DNA from: a virus
IMG/VR virus record: IMGVR_UViG_3300036828_000615
Span: 64,001 to 86,870 of that record
Length of the DNA: 22,870 nt
Direction: 5' to 3' (one strand)
Part shown: positions 14,301 through 19,774 of the stretch, piece after piece
Numbering within the stretch: position 1 is the stretch's first letter
Layout of the letters: every line of letters begins with the position of its first letter
The notes under the pieces: generated by a model
Database searches by the model: none
What the model was told of the DNA's origin: nothing
Seen by the model: only the letters and a program-made list of their open reading frames with translations
Made by a program: the position numbers and the translations under genes

Positions 14301-14377
14301 GTCGTCCTCACCTGGCCTGTGATGCTTGCCCATTGACCCCCAGCTCTTTCATTTCGGTTCCCTTCTCGTGGCTTCAC

Positions 14378-14566
14378 TCATCCGTCATCCCGTGGGCTGG
14401 GCATGTAGATCGGGGTTCCGTTGATGACGCACCGCCACTCATACCAGCCCGTGTTGGCGATATAGCCGCCCCGGTCATGGCACCACTGCCGCTGAGACTC
14501 CATGCCGCCGCCCCGGTTGCAGCAACCGGCGAGCAGTAGCGCCAACGCGGCGGCGAGCACCCTCAT
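14378..14566 (-). CDS. Small predicted lipoprotein
   Basis: 62 residues from ATG 14566, which overlaps the upstream stop (ATGA). The start MRVLAAALALLLAGCCNRGG is a type II signal peptide with lipobox LAGC and the modified Cys at 15. The mature part is short with two more cysteines (WCHDRGGYIANTGWYEWRC) that may pair. Phage lipoproteins on the cell surface can block superinfection or help lysis; nothing here decides between these. No lysis gene is adjacent. Confidence 0.7.
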   Translation of the reverse strand: MRVLAAALALLLAGCCNRGGGMESQRQWCHDRGGYIANTGWYEWRCVINGTPIYMPSPRDDG

Positions 14567-14889
14567 CGAACCGAGTCGATCTGGCGGTCCACCCACATCT
14601 GTGCGTAGGCCACCCCGGCCTCGTCGGGCAGATCGGGATCGGGGATTTCGAGGATCTCGTTGACCTCGGCGAACCAGCCGTCAGCGATACCGCTGATCGC
14701 TACCCGCCGCCAGGACAGCGGGCCGATGATCGCGCTCAGCGTCTTGATCCGCTCCCCGATGGATTCACAGCCGATCGTCCACGCCTGGAACGGGCCGGCC
14801 GCCGCCTCCGAGTGGGCGTTGCGCAGGTGGCCCCAGAGCCATTCCAGCTGGAAGTCGGCCCACTCACGCAGGGCGGCGTCGTCGGTCAT
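14563..14889 (-). CDS. Hypothetical protein, first gene of the leftward operon (108 aa)
   Basis: ATG at 14889 follows AAGGAG at a rather long distance; an upstream in-frame start exists but has weak coding character. The product MTDDAALREWADFQLEWLWG is Trp-rich and helical, continuing FQAWTIGCESIGERIKTLSA and ending WVDRQIDSVR. No domain is recognised. It lies next to the divergent control region and would be transcribed first in the leftward unit that leads into the sugar-modification genes. Confidence 0.65.
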   Translation of the reverse strand: MTDDAALREWADFQLEWLWGHLRNAHSEAAAGPFQAWTIGCESIGERIKTLSAIIGPLSWRRVAISGIADGWFAEVNEILEIPDPDLPDEAGVAYAQMWVDRQIDSVR

Positions 14890-15047
14890 TATTCGGTTCT
14901 CCTTCTCGTGGTGCCACGATAGTAACGGTAAACCTTGCAAACGGCGGAATGTGGCTGTGAACACGCCCGAAACGCCGAAAAGTCCTGCATTGATTTGCCG
15001 TTACCGTGGTGTAGGTTCGGCGGGGAATCAACGCTTAGGAGGACAGC
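14890..15047. promoter_or_regulatory. Divergent promoter region with matched motifs
   Basis: The 158-base gap separates divergent operons and is less GC-rich than its neighbours. TTTGCCGTTACCGTGG (14994-15009, plus) and TTTACCGTTACTATCGTGG (14932 to 14914, minus) are the same motif facing outwards, differing by one mismatch and a 3-base insert. Each lies 25-40 bases before a start codon. On the plus strand TTGATT (14990-14995), a 16-base spacer and TAGGTT (15012-15017) form a plausible sigma-70-like promoter overlapping the motif. The rightward gene has the strong site AGGAGG before ATG 15048. A shared regulator of both operons is possible. Confidence 0.55.
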
Positions 15048-15848
15048 ATGGCCAAGGGCATGAGGGTCTGGAAGGCCGGGGACAATCTGGACGAGTCGAT
15101 CGGGTTCAAGTTCCGGGTGACCGATGCCGACGAGTTGGTCAAGGCCGCCGCCGAGAACTTCGTCGAGGAGCAGGCCCGCGCCTGGCGTGATGTCCGCCAA
15201 TGGGCCGATGACCAGATGGAGCTGATCGAGGTTGAACCCGGCGGCTCCCCCAACGGCCCGGGCGCGAGCCTGTCGTTGACCGAGAACCTACGCACCGAGC
15301 TGCCCAAGCTGTGGGTGCGCCACAACATCCGTTCGGTGCTCGACGTGGCGTGCGGCGACCTGAACTGGATGCGCCACGTCGACTTCACCGACCTGACCGC
15401 CCCCGAGCACACCAGGCCGTTCAACTACTTCGGCTGGGACATCGACCCTGAGCTGATTGTGCGCGCACAACAGCGCGCGGGCGAGATGAAGGGCAACCCG
15501 CACACCTGGTTCGAGATGCACAACATCCTCGACACCCCGTTCCTCAACGTGGACTGCATCCTGGCCCGGCACATCCTGATCCACCTGCCCAACGACTACA
15601 TCAGCGCGGTGCTCGACGAGATGCGTCACAGCCACGCCAAGTATCTGTTGGCCTCCAACTTCCCCGACGAGACCAACGACTTCATCTACGACCCGACCCG
15701 CTACGCCTGGATCGGCTACATGGAGCATCCGGTCAACCTGGAAGCCCCGCCGTTCAACCTGACGACCAAGATCGACGCGATTCCCGAGACGCCCGGCCCG
15801 GCCGGGGTGCTCACCGCGCGTCACGAGCTCGCGCTGTTCAAGCTATGA
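15048..15848 (+). CDS. Class I SAM-dependent methyltransferase, glycan-locus type
   Basis: 266 residues, ATG 15048 behind TTAGGAGGACAGC. SAM motif I is SVLDVACGDLNW (96-107). Motif II is YFGWDIDPELI (127-137) and motif IV region is DCILARHILIHLPNDY (169-184). YLLASNFPDETND follows, with a C-terminal PFNLTTKIDAI and LALFKL. The D-x-ACGD-x-NWM pattern with a HLP-containing strand matches methyltransferases found in polysaccharide and phage glycan loci. The first 90 residues form an unrecognised helical lead. It faces away from the glycosyltransferase operon but shares the control region, so it may methylate the same product. Confidence 0.8.
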   Translation: MAKGMRVWKAGDNLDESIGFKFRVTDADELVKAAAENFVEEQARAWRDVRQWADDQMELIEVEPGGSPNGPGASLSLTENLRTELPKLWVRHNIRSVLDVACGDLNWMRHVDFTDLTAPEHTRPFNYFGWDIDPELIVRAQQRAGEMKGNPHTWFEMHNILDTPFLNVDCILARHILIHLPNDYISAVLDEMRHSHAKYLLASNFPDETNDFIYDPTRYAWIGYMEHPVNLEAPPFNLTTKIDAIPETPGPAGVLTARHELALFKL

Positions 15849-15985
15849 GGGCCGCCGACGGATACGCGAACTGCGCGGAGTGCAAGCAGGCCCGGCTGGC
15901 CAAGGTGCTCAACGCCGACGGGGTGTGCCCGTGGTGCCTGCTGAGCGCGATCCTGGTCGCGCCCAATCCACTGCTGCACCGATGA
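15845..15985 (+). CDS. Zinc-ribbon miniprotein (46 aa)
   Basis: ATG 15845 overlaps the methyltransferase TGA (ATGA) and its own TGA overlaps the next ATG. The protein has two paired knuckles, NCAEC at 9-13 and VCPWC at 27-31, the classical four-Cys zinc ribbon. A short hydrophobic C-terminus (LLSAILVAPNPLL) follows. It is probably a structural or regulatory zinc protein. No partner is known. Confidence 0.65.
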   Translation: MRAADGYANCAECKQARLAKVLNADGVCPWCLLSAILVAPNPLLHR

Positions 15986-16365
15986 TCTCCGACGCCATCG
16001 ACATCAAGGCGATCGACCGCCGGCTCAACCCGGACAGGCGGATGTGGGACAAGCCCGAGCGGTGGGGCGATGACGCCTGGTTCATCACCGGCCCGCACCA
16101 GTGCATCATCGTGAGCCTGGATCAGGCCAGCGACCCCGGCACCGACTGGATCCACGCGTCGATCAGCTACCAGATGCGCTCGCGGATGCCCAGTTACAAC
16201 GACCTGAAGATGCTGCACCGCGCCGTGTTCGGCGACGCCCCGGCGTATCAGTGCTTCGTGCCCGAAGGCGAGCACATCAACCAAACCCACAACGTGCTGC
16301 ACCTGTGGGGAAAATTGGACGGTAAGCCCGCATTACCGAATTTCGGCTGGTTGGGGACGATATGA
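15982..16365 (+). CDS. Conserved phage protein, DUF7694-like
   Basis: 127 residues from ATG 15982, which overlaps the previous stop; the open frame continues further upstream without coding support. The pattern TDWIHASISYQMRSRMPSYN, DLKMLHRAVFGDAPAYQCFV, EHINQTHNVLHLW matches a small family of phage proteins with an H-x-S-x-S strand, a P-[ST]-[YW]-x-[DE]-L helix and a terminal LW. That family is known to me only as a domain of unknown function, and the exact name is from memory. A perfect CGGTAA/TTACCG inverted repeat (16320-16338) lies in its 3' end. Confidence 0.65.
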   Translation: MISDAIDIKAIDRRLNPDRRMWDKPERWGDDAWFITGPHQCIIVSLDQASDPGTDWIHASISYQMRSRMPSYNDLKMLHRAVFGDAPAYQCFVPEGEHINQTHNVLHLWGKLDGKPALPNFGWLGTI

Positions 16366-16601
16366 CGGTGGCGGCCTGCATTCTCGGTGCCCTCAATGTG
16401 TTCCTGCTGATCTGGATGCTCTGGATTCTGTCCAACATCCGCGATGACCAGATGATCATCCGCACCTGGATCGCCAACCAGCTGCGTGAGCGCCGCGCCC
16501 TGATGGGTGCGCCGATGGAGGACGGCGCGTTTTACGAGTGGTTGCGCGCGCATCCTGACCGGCCCGGCCGCGACAACCCTCCGGTGATGGGAAAGCAGTG
16601 A
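16362..16601 (+). CDS. Small membrane protein (79 aa)
   Basis: ATG 16362 overlaps the preceding stop (ATGA). One N-terminal hydrophobic helix (VAACILGALNVFLLIWMLWI) is followed by a basic cytoplasmic-type tail (RTWIANQLRERRALM, AFYEWLRAHPDRPGR). It is a single-pass protein with no signal-peptidase site seen. Function is unknown. It sits in a string of small overlapping genes. Confidence 0.7.
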   Translation: MTVAACILGALNVFLLIWMLWILSNIRDDQMIIRTWIANQLRERRALMGAPMEDGAFYEWLRAHPDRPGRDNPPVMGKQ

Positions 16602-16795
16602 GCACCTTGAGCGAGTACGTGGACAAACTGCGCACCCTGGCCGAGGGCGCGCTGAGAACCATCGACGAGAAGCGGGTCAAGGAAGTGCAGAAGCCCATCT
16701 TCACCGACCATGAGCGCCAACGTAATTGGTGGGACGGCTACTACCAGGCCATCCTCGACGTCACCGCCGAGATGGAAAAGCAGGCCGCCTCGTGA
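16598..16795 (+). CDS. Small helical hypothetical protein (65 aa)
   Basis: GTG 16598 overlaps the preceding TGA (GTGA). The product MSTLSEYVDKLRTLAEGALR is amphipathic helical throughout, with IFTDHERQRNWWDGYYQAIL in the middle. It looks like a short coiled protein. No family is recognised. Its stop overlaps the next ATG (TGATG). Confidence 0.65.
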   Translation: MSTLSEYVDKLRTLAEGALRTIDEKRVKEVQKPIFTDHERQRNWWDGYYQAILDVTAEMEKQAAS

Positions 16796-16953
16796 TGCGG
16801 GTCTCCAAAGCCAACGCCGAGAACGCCAAGGCCAGCTCCGCGGCGGCCAACGAGGCGCGGCGCAAACGCGTTCCCACGGTGATCGACTGGGACGCGGCCA
16901 TCGCCCGCTGTCGCGACATGCTCGACGAGGAGCCCGGTGAGCGGGCCGGTTGA
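16795..16953 (+). CDS. Small basic hypothetical protein (52 aa)
   Basis: ATG 16795 is in the TGATG overlap; a GTG three bases upstream is also possible. The sequence MRVSKANAENAKASSAAANE is Ala/Lys-rich, followed by RRKRVPTVIDWDAAIARCRD and an acidic end. It is probably helical with a basic patch, perhaps nucleic-acid binding. No family recognised. It overlaps the next gene by 17 bases. Confidence 0.6.
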   Translation: MRVSKANAENAKASSAAANEARRKRVPTVIDWDAAIARCRDMLDEEPGERAG

Positions 16954-17287
16954 ACGGCTGAGCACACCGATCGAGCGGCTACACCGTACGGTCGGGCGGG
17001 TGCTGGTCACGGTGGCCCAGCTCATGGACATGCACCCCGGCGTGAGCCTGCGCCTGCAGGATGGCGTCTGGATCTGCGAGGAGGCTGCTCCCGCCGTCTG
17101 GTTCGGGATGCCGTTCGTGTGGGGGATCAGGGCCGACCGCGTGGCTAGCCCCTGGTGCCGGCGCGGGCGCATCGTGAACCTGGACGCCGCCAACGGCAGC
17201 TGGCGCTGGAAGCTCACCGATCAGTACCGCATGGGCACCAACCCCGACGGCGAGCTGCGCTCCCAGCTCGGGATCTGGCCGGACTGA
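16937..17287 (+). CDS. Hypothetical protein ending in the W-P-D motif (116 aa)
   Basis: GTG 16937 starts MSGPVERLSTPIERLHRTVG, then a helix (VLVTVAQLMDMHPG) and the strand-rich part SLRLQDGVWICEEAAPAVWF. The C-terminal half contains GSWRWKLTDQYRMG and ends LGIWPD. The same W-x-L-T...WPD end is seen in two nearby minus-strand proteins (17706-18092 and 18080-18451). No known domain is recognised. The stop overlaps the next ATG (TGATG). Confidence 0.65.
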   Translation: MSGPVERLSTPIERLHRTVGRVLVTVAQLMDMHPGVSLRLQDGVWICEEAAPAVWFGMPFVWGIRADRVASPWCRRGRIVNLDAANGSWRWKLTDQYRMGTNPDGELRSQLGIWPD

Positions 17288-17415
17288 TGAGTATCCACAA
17301 GGTCCGCTGCTGGCTGTGCGGGCACATGGTGACGGCCCAGGCTTCGCGATGGAACGACGAGAAGTTCGCCTGGCAGTGCAAGGACGCCGGGCGGTGCCGC
17401 AAGCGACGGAAATGA
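17287..17415 (+). CDS. Zinc-finger miniprotein (42 aa)
   Basis: ATG 17287 overlaps the previous stop. The product starts MSIHKVRCWLCGHMVTAQAS and has CWLCGH at 8-13 with a second pair (CKDAGRC) near 32-38, and ends with a basic RKRRK tail. This is a small zinc finger that could bind nucleic acid. The TGA faces the next gene tail to tail in TGATCA. Confidence 0.65.
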   Translation: MSIHKVRCWLCGHMVTAQASRWNDEKFAWQCKDAGRCRKRRK

Positions 17416-17718
17416 TCACTCCGGCGTAGAGAAAATATCCGTATATCCGTACGGGTTCTCGGCGTCGTCGATGAAGCCCTCCGCGCGCAGCCACGCCAAC
17501 CACTGCTCGGTGCTGCGGCGGCGCGCCGGCAACTCCACGCCGGGATGCGGGTTGGCCGCCATCCACTCGGCGACCAGCTGATTGGTGCACACCACCGCCG
17601 GGTCCAGGCTGCCGTCGGTGCGCGGGAACTGCGGCTGCGGCGGCGTGAACGGGTTGGGCCACGCCAGCATGTAGCGCAGCAGCTCCCACTGCCACGGCTG
17701 CATCTCTAGTCCGGCCAT
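17416..17718 (-). CDS. Hypothetical protein starting M-A-G-L (100 aa)
   Basis: ATG 17718 lies within the end of the upstream gene (13-base overlap). The protein starts MAGLEMQPWQWELLRYMLAW, continues PNPFTPPQPQFPRTDGSLDP, and has a helical second half (CTNQLVAEWMAANPHPG, STEQWLAWLRAEGFID). The last region ends NPYGYTDIFSTPE. No family is recognised. It is the last gene of the leftward small-gene block. Confidence 0.65.
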   Translation of the reverse strand: MAGLEMQPWQWELLRYMLAWPNPFTPPQPQFPRTDGSLDPAVVCTNQLVAEWMAANPHPGVELPARRRSTEQWLAWLRAEGFIDDAENPYGYTDIFSTPE

Positions 17719-18092
17719 ACCCCCAGTCTCCACACGTCATCGTCGCGCCCGAAGGTCTCCACGCCGAACCCGCGTCGGGCGTCGGCCGGGTCGCGCGGGA
17801 TGGTGGTGTCGGTCAGCCGCCACACCGCCGACCACTTCACCGTCGTCCACTCGTCGGTGCCGTAATGCTCGTAGCGCAGGTGGCCCAGCGTGAAGACCTT
17901 GCCTTCGACGGGGTTCAGCGTCCAGGCGCCCAGGTCGAGCTCGTCGATCGGCCACCGCGCATCGCCGATCGGCCACCGCTCGGCCAGGAAGACTTGCTCG
18001 AGGTGGCGGTCCAGAAACCACAGCCGGGGCCGACGTTCGGGTACGCCGGTGAAGATGTAGCCGACGAACTCGTCGTCACTCAGTCCGGCCAT
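17706..18092 (-). CDS. Hypothetical protein ending in the W-P-D motif (128 aa)
   Basis: ATG 18092 overlaps the upstream gene by 13 bases. The product starts MAGLSDDEFVGYIFTGVPER and has LWFLDRHLEQVFLAERWPIG, DLGAWTLNPVEGKVF, and YGTDEWTTVKWSAVWRLTDT before a C-terminal WRLGVWPD. It is beta-rich with many Trp and Asp. The W-x-L-T and terminal WPD are shared with the genes at 16937 and 18080, and the start M-A-G-L with the gene at 17416. Function unknown. Confidence 0.68.
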   Translation of the reverse strand: MAGLSDDEFVGYIFTGVPERRPRLWFLDRHLEQVFLAERWPIGDARWPIDELDLGAWTLNPVEGKVFTLGHLRYEHYGTDEWTTVKWSAVWRLTDTTIPRDPADARRGFGVETFGRDDDVWRLGVWPD

Positions 18093-18451
18093 TTGCCCTC
18101 GTACATCGTGCTCTGCGTCAGCGGGAAGTAGGTCCCGGTCAGCACCCAGATCCCGCGGTCATGGTGGGGGAACTCGTGGGTGATCTTGGTGCCTTTGGGC
18201 CACAGGAACCAGCCGACGTAGTCCCGCTCGTCCTTGCACACCGCCTCGTAGCCCCGGGCGAGCAGGACGTGGTACTCGTAGCGGTCCCATTCGGGCATCG
18301 TGGCCAGCCAGTTGTGCGCGTCCTCCAGGGCCGGCAGCGCGACCTCGCACCACATCGGCGGCTCGGACAGGAACGCGTCAGTGAAGTACAGCCGCGGGCA
18401 TTCGATGATCGGCCCGCTGACCCCCGGCGGGTGCACGATACCCAGGCTCAT
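18080..18451 (-). CDS. Hypothetical protein ending in the W-P-D motif (123 aa)
   Basis: ATG 18451 overlaps the upstream stop (ATGA), so upstream in-frame sequence is not used. The product MSLGIVHPPGVSGPIIECPR continues LYFTDAFLSEPPMWCEVALP, ALEDAHNWLATMPEWDRYEY, HVLLARGYEAVCKDERDYVG, then GIWVLTGTYFPLTQ and the end EGKWPD. It is a soluble alpha-beta protein. The W-x-L-T-x-x-x...WPD tail links it to two neighbouring proteins. No function can be assigned. Confidence 0.68.
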   Translation of the reverse strand: MSLGIVHPPGVSGPIIECPRLYFTDAFLSEPPMWCEVALPALEDAHNWLATMPEWDRYEYHVLLARGYEAVCKDERDYVGWFLWPKGTKITHEFPHHDRGIWVLTGTYFPLTQSTMYEGKWPD

Positions 18452-18672
18452 ATTCCCAACACCTTGTCGACGGCCTGGTCGATGCTCAGCTCGCCGGCCT
18501 GCACGGCACGCAGGAGGATCACGGTGCGGCAGCCCAGACAGCCCTCGTCGAGATAGCACCACTCACGGCACTGGAAACACCAGGCGCGGTGCTCGCCGAC
18601 CGTGCGGTGCTCGCCGCAGGGACGCGGGTCGTGTCCTTGGAAGTTGCCCGCCGCGTCGTAGACCGCGCTCAT
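18448..18672 (-). CDS. Cys-rich zinc-binding small protein (74 aa)
   Basis: ATG 18672 overlaps the preceding stop (ATGA). PCGEHRTVGEHRAWCFQCRE and WCYLDEGCLGCRTV give at least six cysteines and two histidines, suitable for two zinc sites. A helical C-terminus (ILLRAVQAGELSIDQAVDKV) follows. It may be a small adaptor that holds nucleic acid or protein. No family was recognised. Confidence 0.65.
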   Translation of the reverse strand: MSAVYDAAGNFQGHDPRPCGEHRTVGEHRAWCFQCREWCYLDEGCLGCRTVILLRAVQAGELSIDQAVDKVLGI

Positions 18673-18821
18673 AGATTCTCGATCGTCACGCCGGCCACGA
18701 TCTGCTCGGCGATGCCGCGCAGGATCGCGACCACCAGCTCGTTGCCCACCCCGGGCGCCTGCTTGAAGTCGTAGGTGCCGTCGCGGCGGTAGACCACTTC
18801 GAGCAGGGTGTCCTCATCCAT
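18669..18821 (-). CDS. Small hypothetical protein (50 aa)
   Basis: ATG 18821 overlaps the end of the upstream gene by 8 bases and the TGA overlaps the next ATG (ATGA), so the reading is locked at both ends. The product MDEDTLLEVVYRRDGTYDFK is followed by QAPGVGNELVVAILRGIAEQ and a short end VTIENL. It is a small beta-alpha protein without a known domain. Confidence 0.6.
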   Translation of the reverse strand: MDEDTLLEVVYRRDGTYDFKQAPGVGNELVVAILRGIAEQIVAGVTIENL

Positions 18822-19341
18822 CGCGACCGTCCATGCGCCACTCGTCCTCCTCGCAGCCGCCGTAGGCCCACCACGGTTTCATCCCGGCCCGCACGTCGGT
18901 CACCGCCTCGAGGTGCCCGCGGGCCGCCTGTGCCTCGGTGCAGTAGCGGCGCTGCCAGTGGCTGTATTGGCCGCCGAAGATCATGGTCTCGAAGATGACC
19001 GGTTGATACGCCTCGCCCAGCGCCTCGCGCTCGGTGAAGCTGCAGAAGCCGTGGTCGATGCCCAGCCACACCGTGCTCACGGTGACCTCGCCGATGCGGT
19101 CCTCCCCGACGCGCAGATACGCCCGCGCGCCGTAATGCCCGTCGGGGTCCAGGCCGGTCTCGCGCAGCTCGCCCCAGCGGGTCATGGAGATCGGGCGGGC
19201 CTGGCGGTCGAAGTAGAGCGGGCGGCCCATGAACGGGTCGATGACGTCGTCGATCCAGTCGTCGATCGCGATCACCCGGCCGACCTTGACCGTCTGCCAG
19301 GCCGCGAACAGCGGGTCGTACGGCAGCGGCAGGTTAGTCAT
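18814..19341 (-). CDS. Conserved actinophage-type hypothetical protein (175 aa)
   Basis: ATG 19341 overlaps the preceding stop (TGATG). The sequence is rich in what look like conserved motifs: RVIAIDDWIDDVIDPFMGRP, PISMTRWGELRE, STVWLGIDHGFCSFTER, FETMIFGGQYSHWQRRYCTE, AQAARGHLEAV. The protein has an alpha-beta look, with TVWLGIDHG and YSHWQRRYCTEAQA as the most recognisable blocks. I recall similar proteins in actinobacteriophage small-gene regions, where they are annotated as hypothetical. No catalytic site is assigned. Confidence 0.72.
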   Translation of the reverse strand: MTNLPLPYDPLFAAWQTVKVGRVIAIDDWIDDVIDPFMGRPLYFDRQARPISMTRWGELRETGLDPDGHYGARAYLRVGEDRIGEVTVSTVWLGIDHGFCSFTEREALGEAYQPVIFETMIFGGQYSHWQRRYCTEAQAARGHLEAVTDVRAGMKPWWAYGGCEEDEWRMDGRDG

Positions 19342-19580
19342 CACCGGTCCTGCGCGATCCGGCGCCACGCCTCGGCCGACTCCCGCCAGGTCGCCGCTGT
19401 CTGTTGCCACATCAACGACGCCTCCCGCCACGCGTCAATGGTCTTCTGGTTCATGATGAGCACGCCCAGTAGCAGCGCCAGCGAGAGGGTGTCGAGGTTG
19501 TGGCCGTAAAACAGGAACAACCACAAGTTGAGCGCCGCGGCGATCCCGTACACCCAGATACTCACCCGCGAGAAGGTCAT
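19341..19580 (-). CDS. Small membrane protein with two TM helices and helical tail
   Basis: ATG 19580 (an in-frame GTG at 19589 is an alternative) gives MTFSRVSIWVYGIAAALNLW, with hydrophobic helices VYGIAAALNLWLFLFYG and LDTLSLALLLGVLIM. A cytoplasmic amphipathic tail, WREASLMWQQTAATWRESAE, repeats a W-x6-W-x6-W spacing. The Trp-heptad pattern suggests a coiled coil. It is first in the leftward block and is divergent from the plus-strand gene at 19616. Neither gene has a strong ribosome site. Confidence 0.68.
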   Translation of the reverse strand: MTFSRVSIWVYGIAAALNLWLFLFYGHNLDTLSLALLLGVLIMNQKTIDAWREASLMWQQTAATWRESAEAWRRIAQDR

Positions 19581-19615
19581 GGACGTCACCGTACCGCGTC
19601 AGGCACAATCCAGTA

Positions 19616-19774
19616 ATGGCAAATGCGGAGGTGTGTCGGCACTGCGGCGAACCCATCCTCAAATTCAACTTCCGCGACCAGGGCGAGCAGTGGTGGCACG
19701 CCAACCCGCTGCGCGGATCCACCACCTATCTGCACTGCGCCGCCGACATTGACCGGCCCAGGGCCGCGCCGTGA
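19616..19774 (+). CDS. Zinc-knuckle miniprotein (52 aa) upstream of DNA methyltransferase
   Basis: ATG 19616 begins MANAEVCRHCGEPILKFNFR, with a C-x2-C knuckle at 7-10, then QWWHANPLRGSTTYLHC with a third cysteine and histidines that could complete the site. The TGA overlaps the methyltransferase GTG start (GTGA), so the pair are translationally coupled. Similar Cys-His mini proteins occur in actinophages near DNA-modification genes; role unknown. Confidence 0.65.
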   Translation: MANAEVCRHCGEPILKFNFRDQGEQWWHANPLRGSTTYLHCAADIDRPRAAP

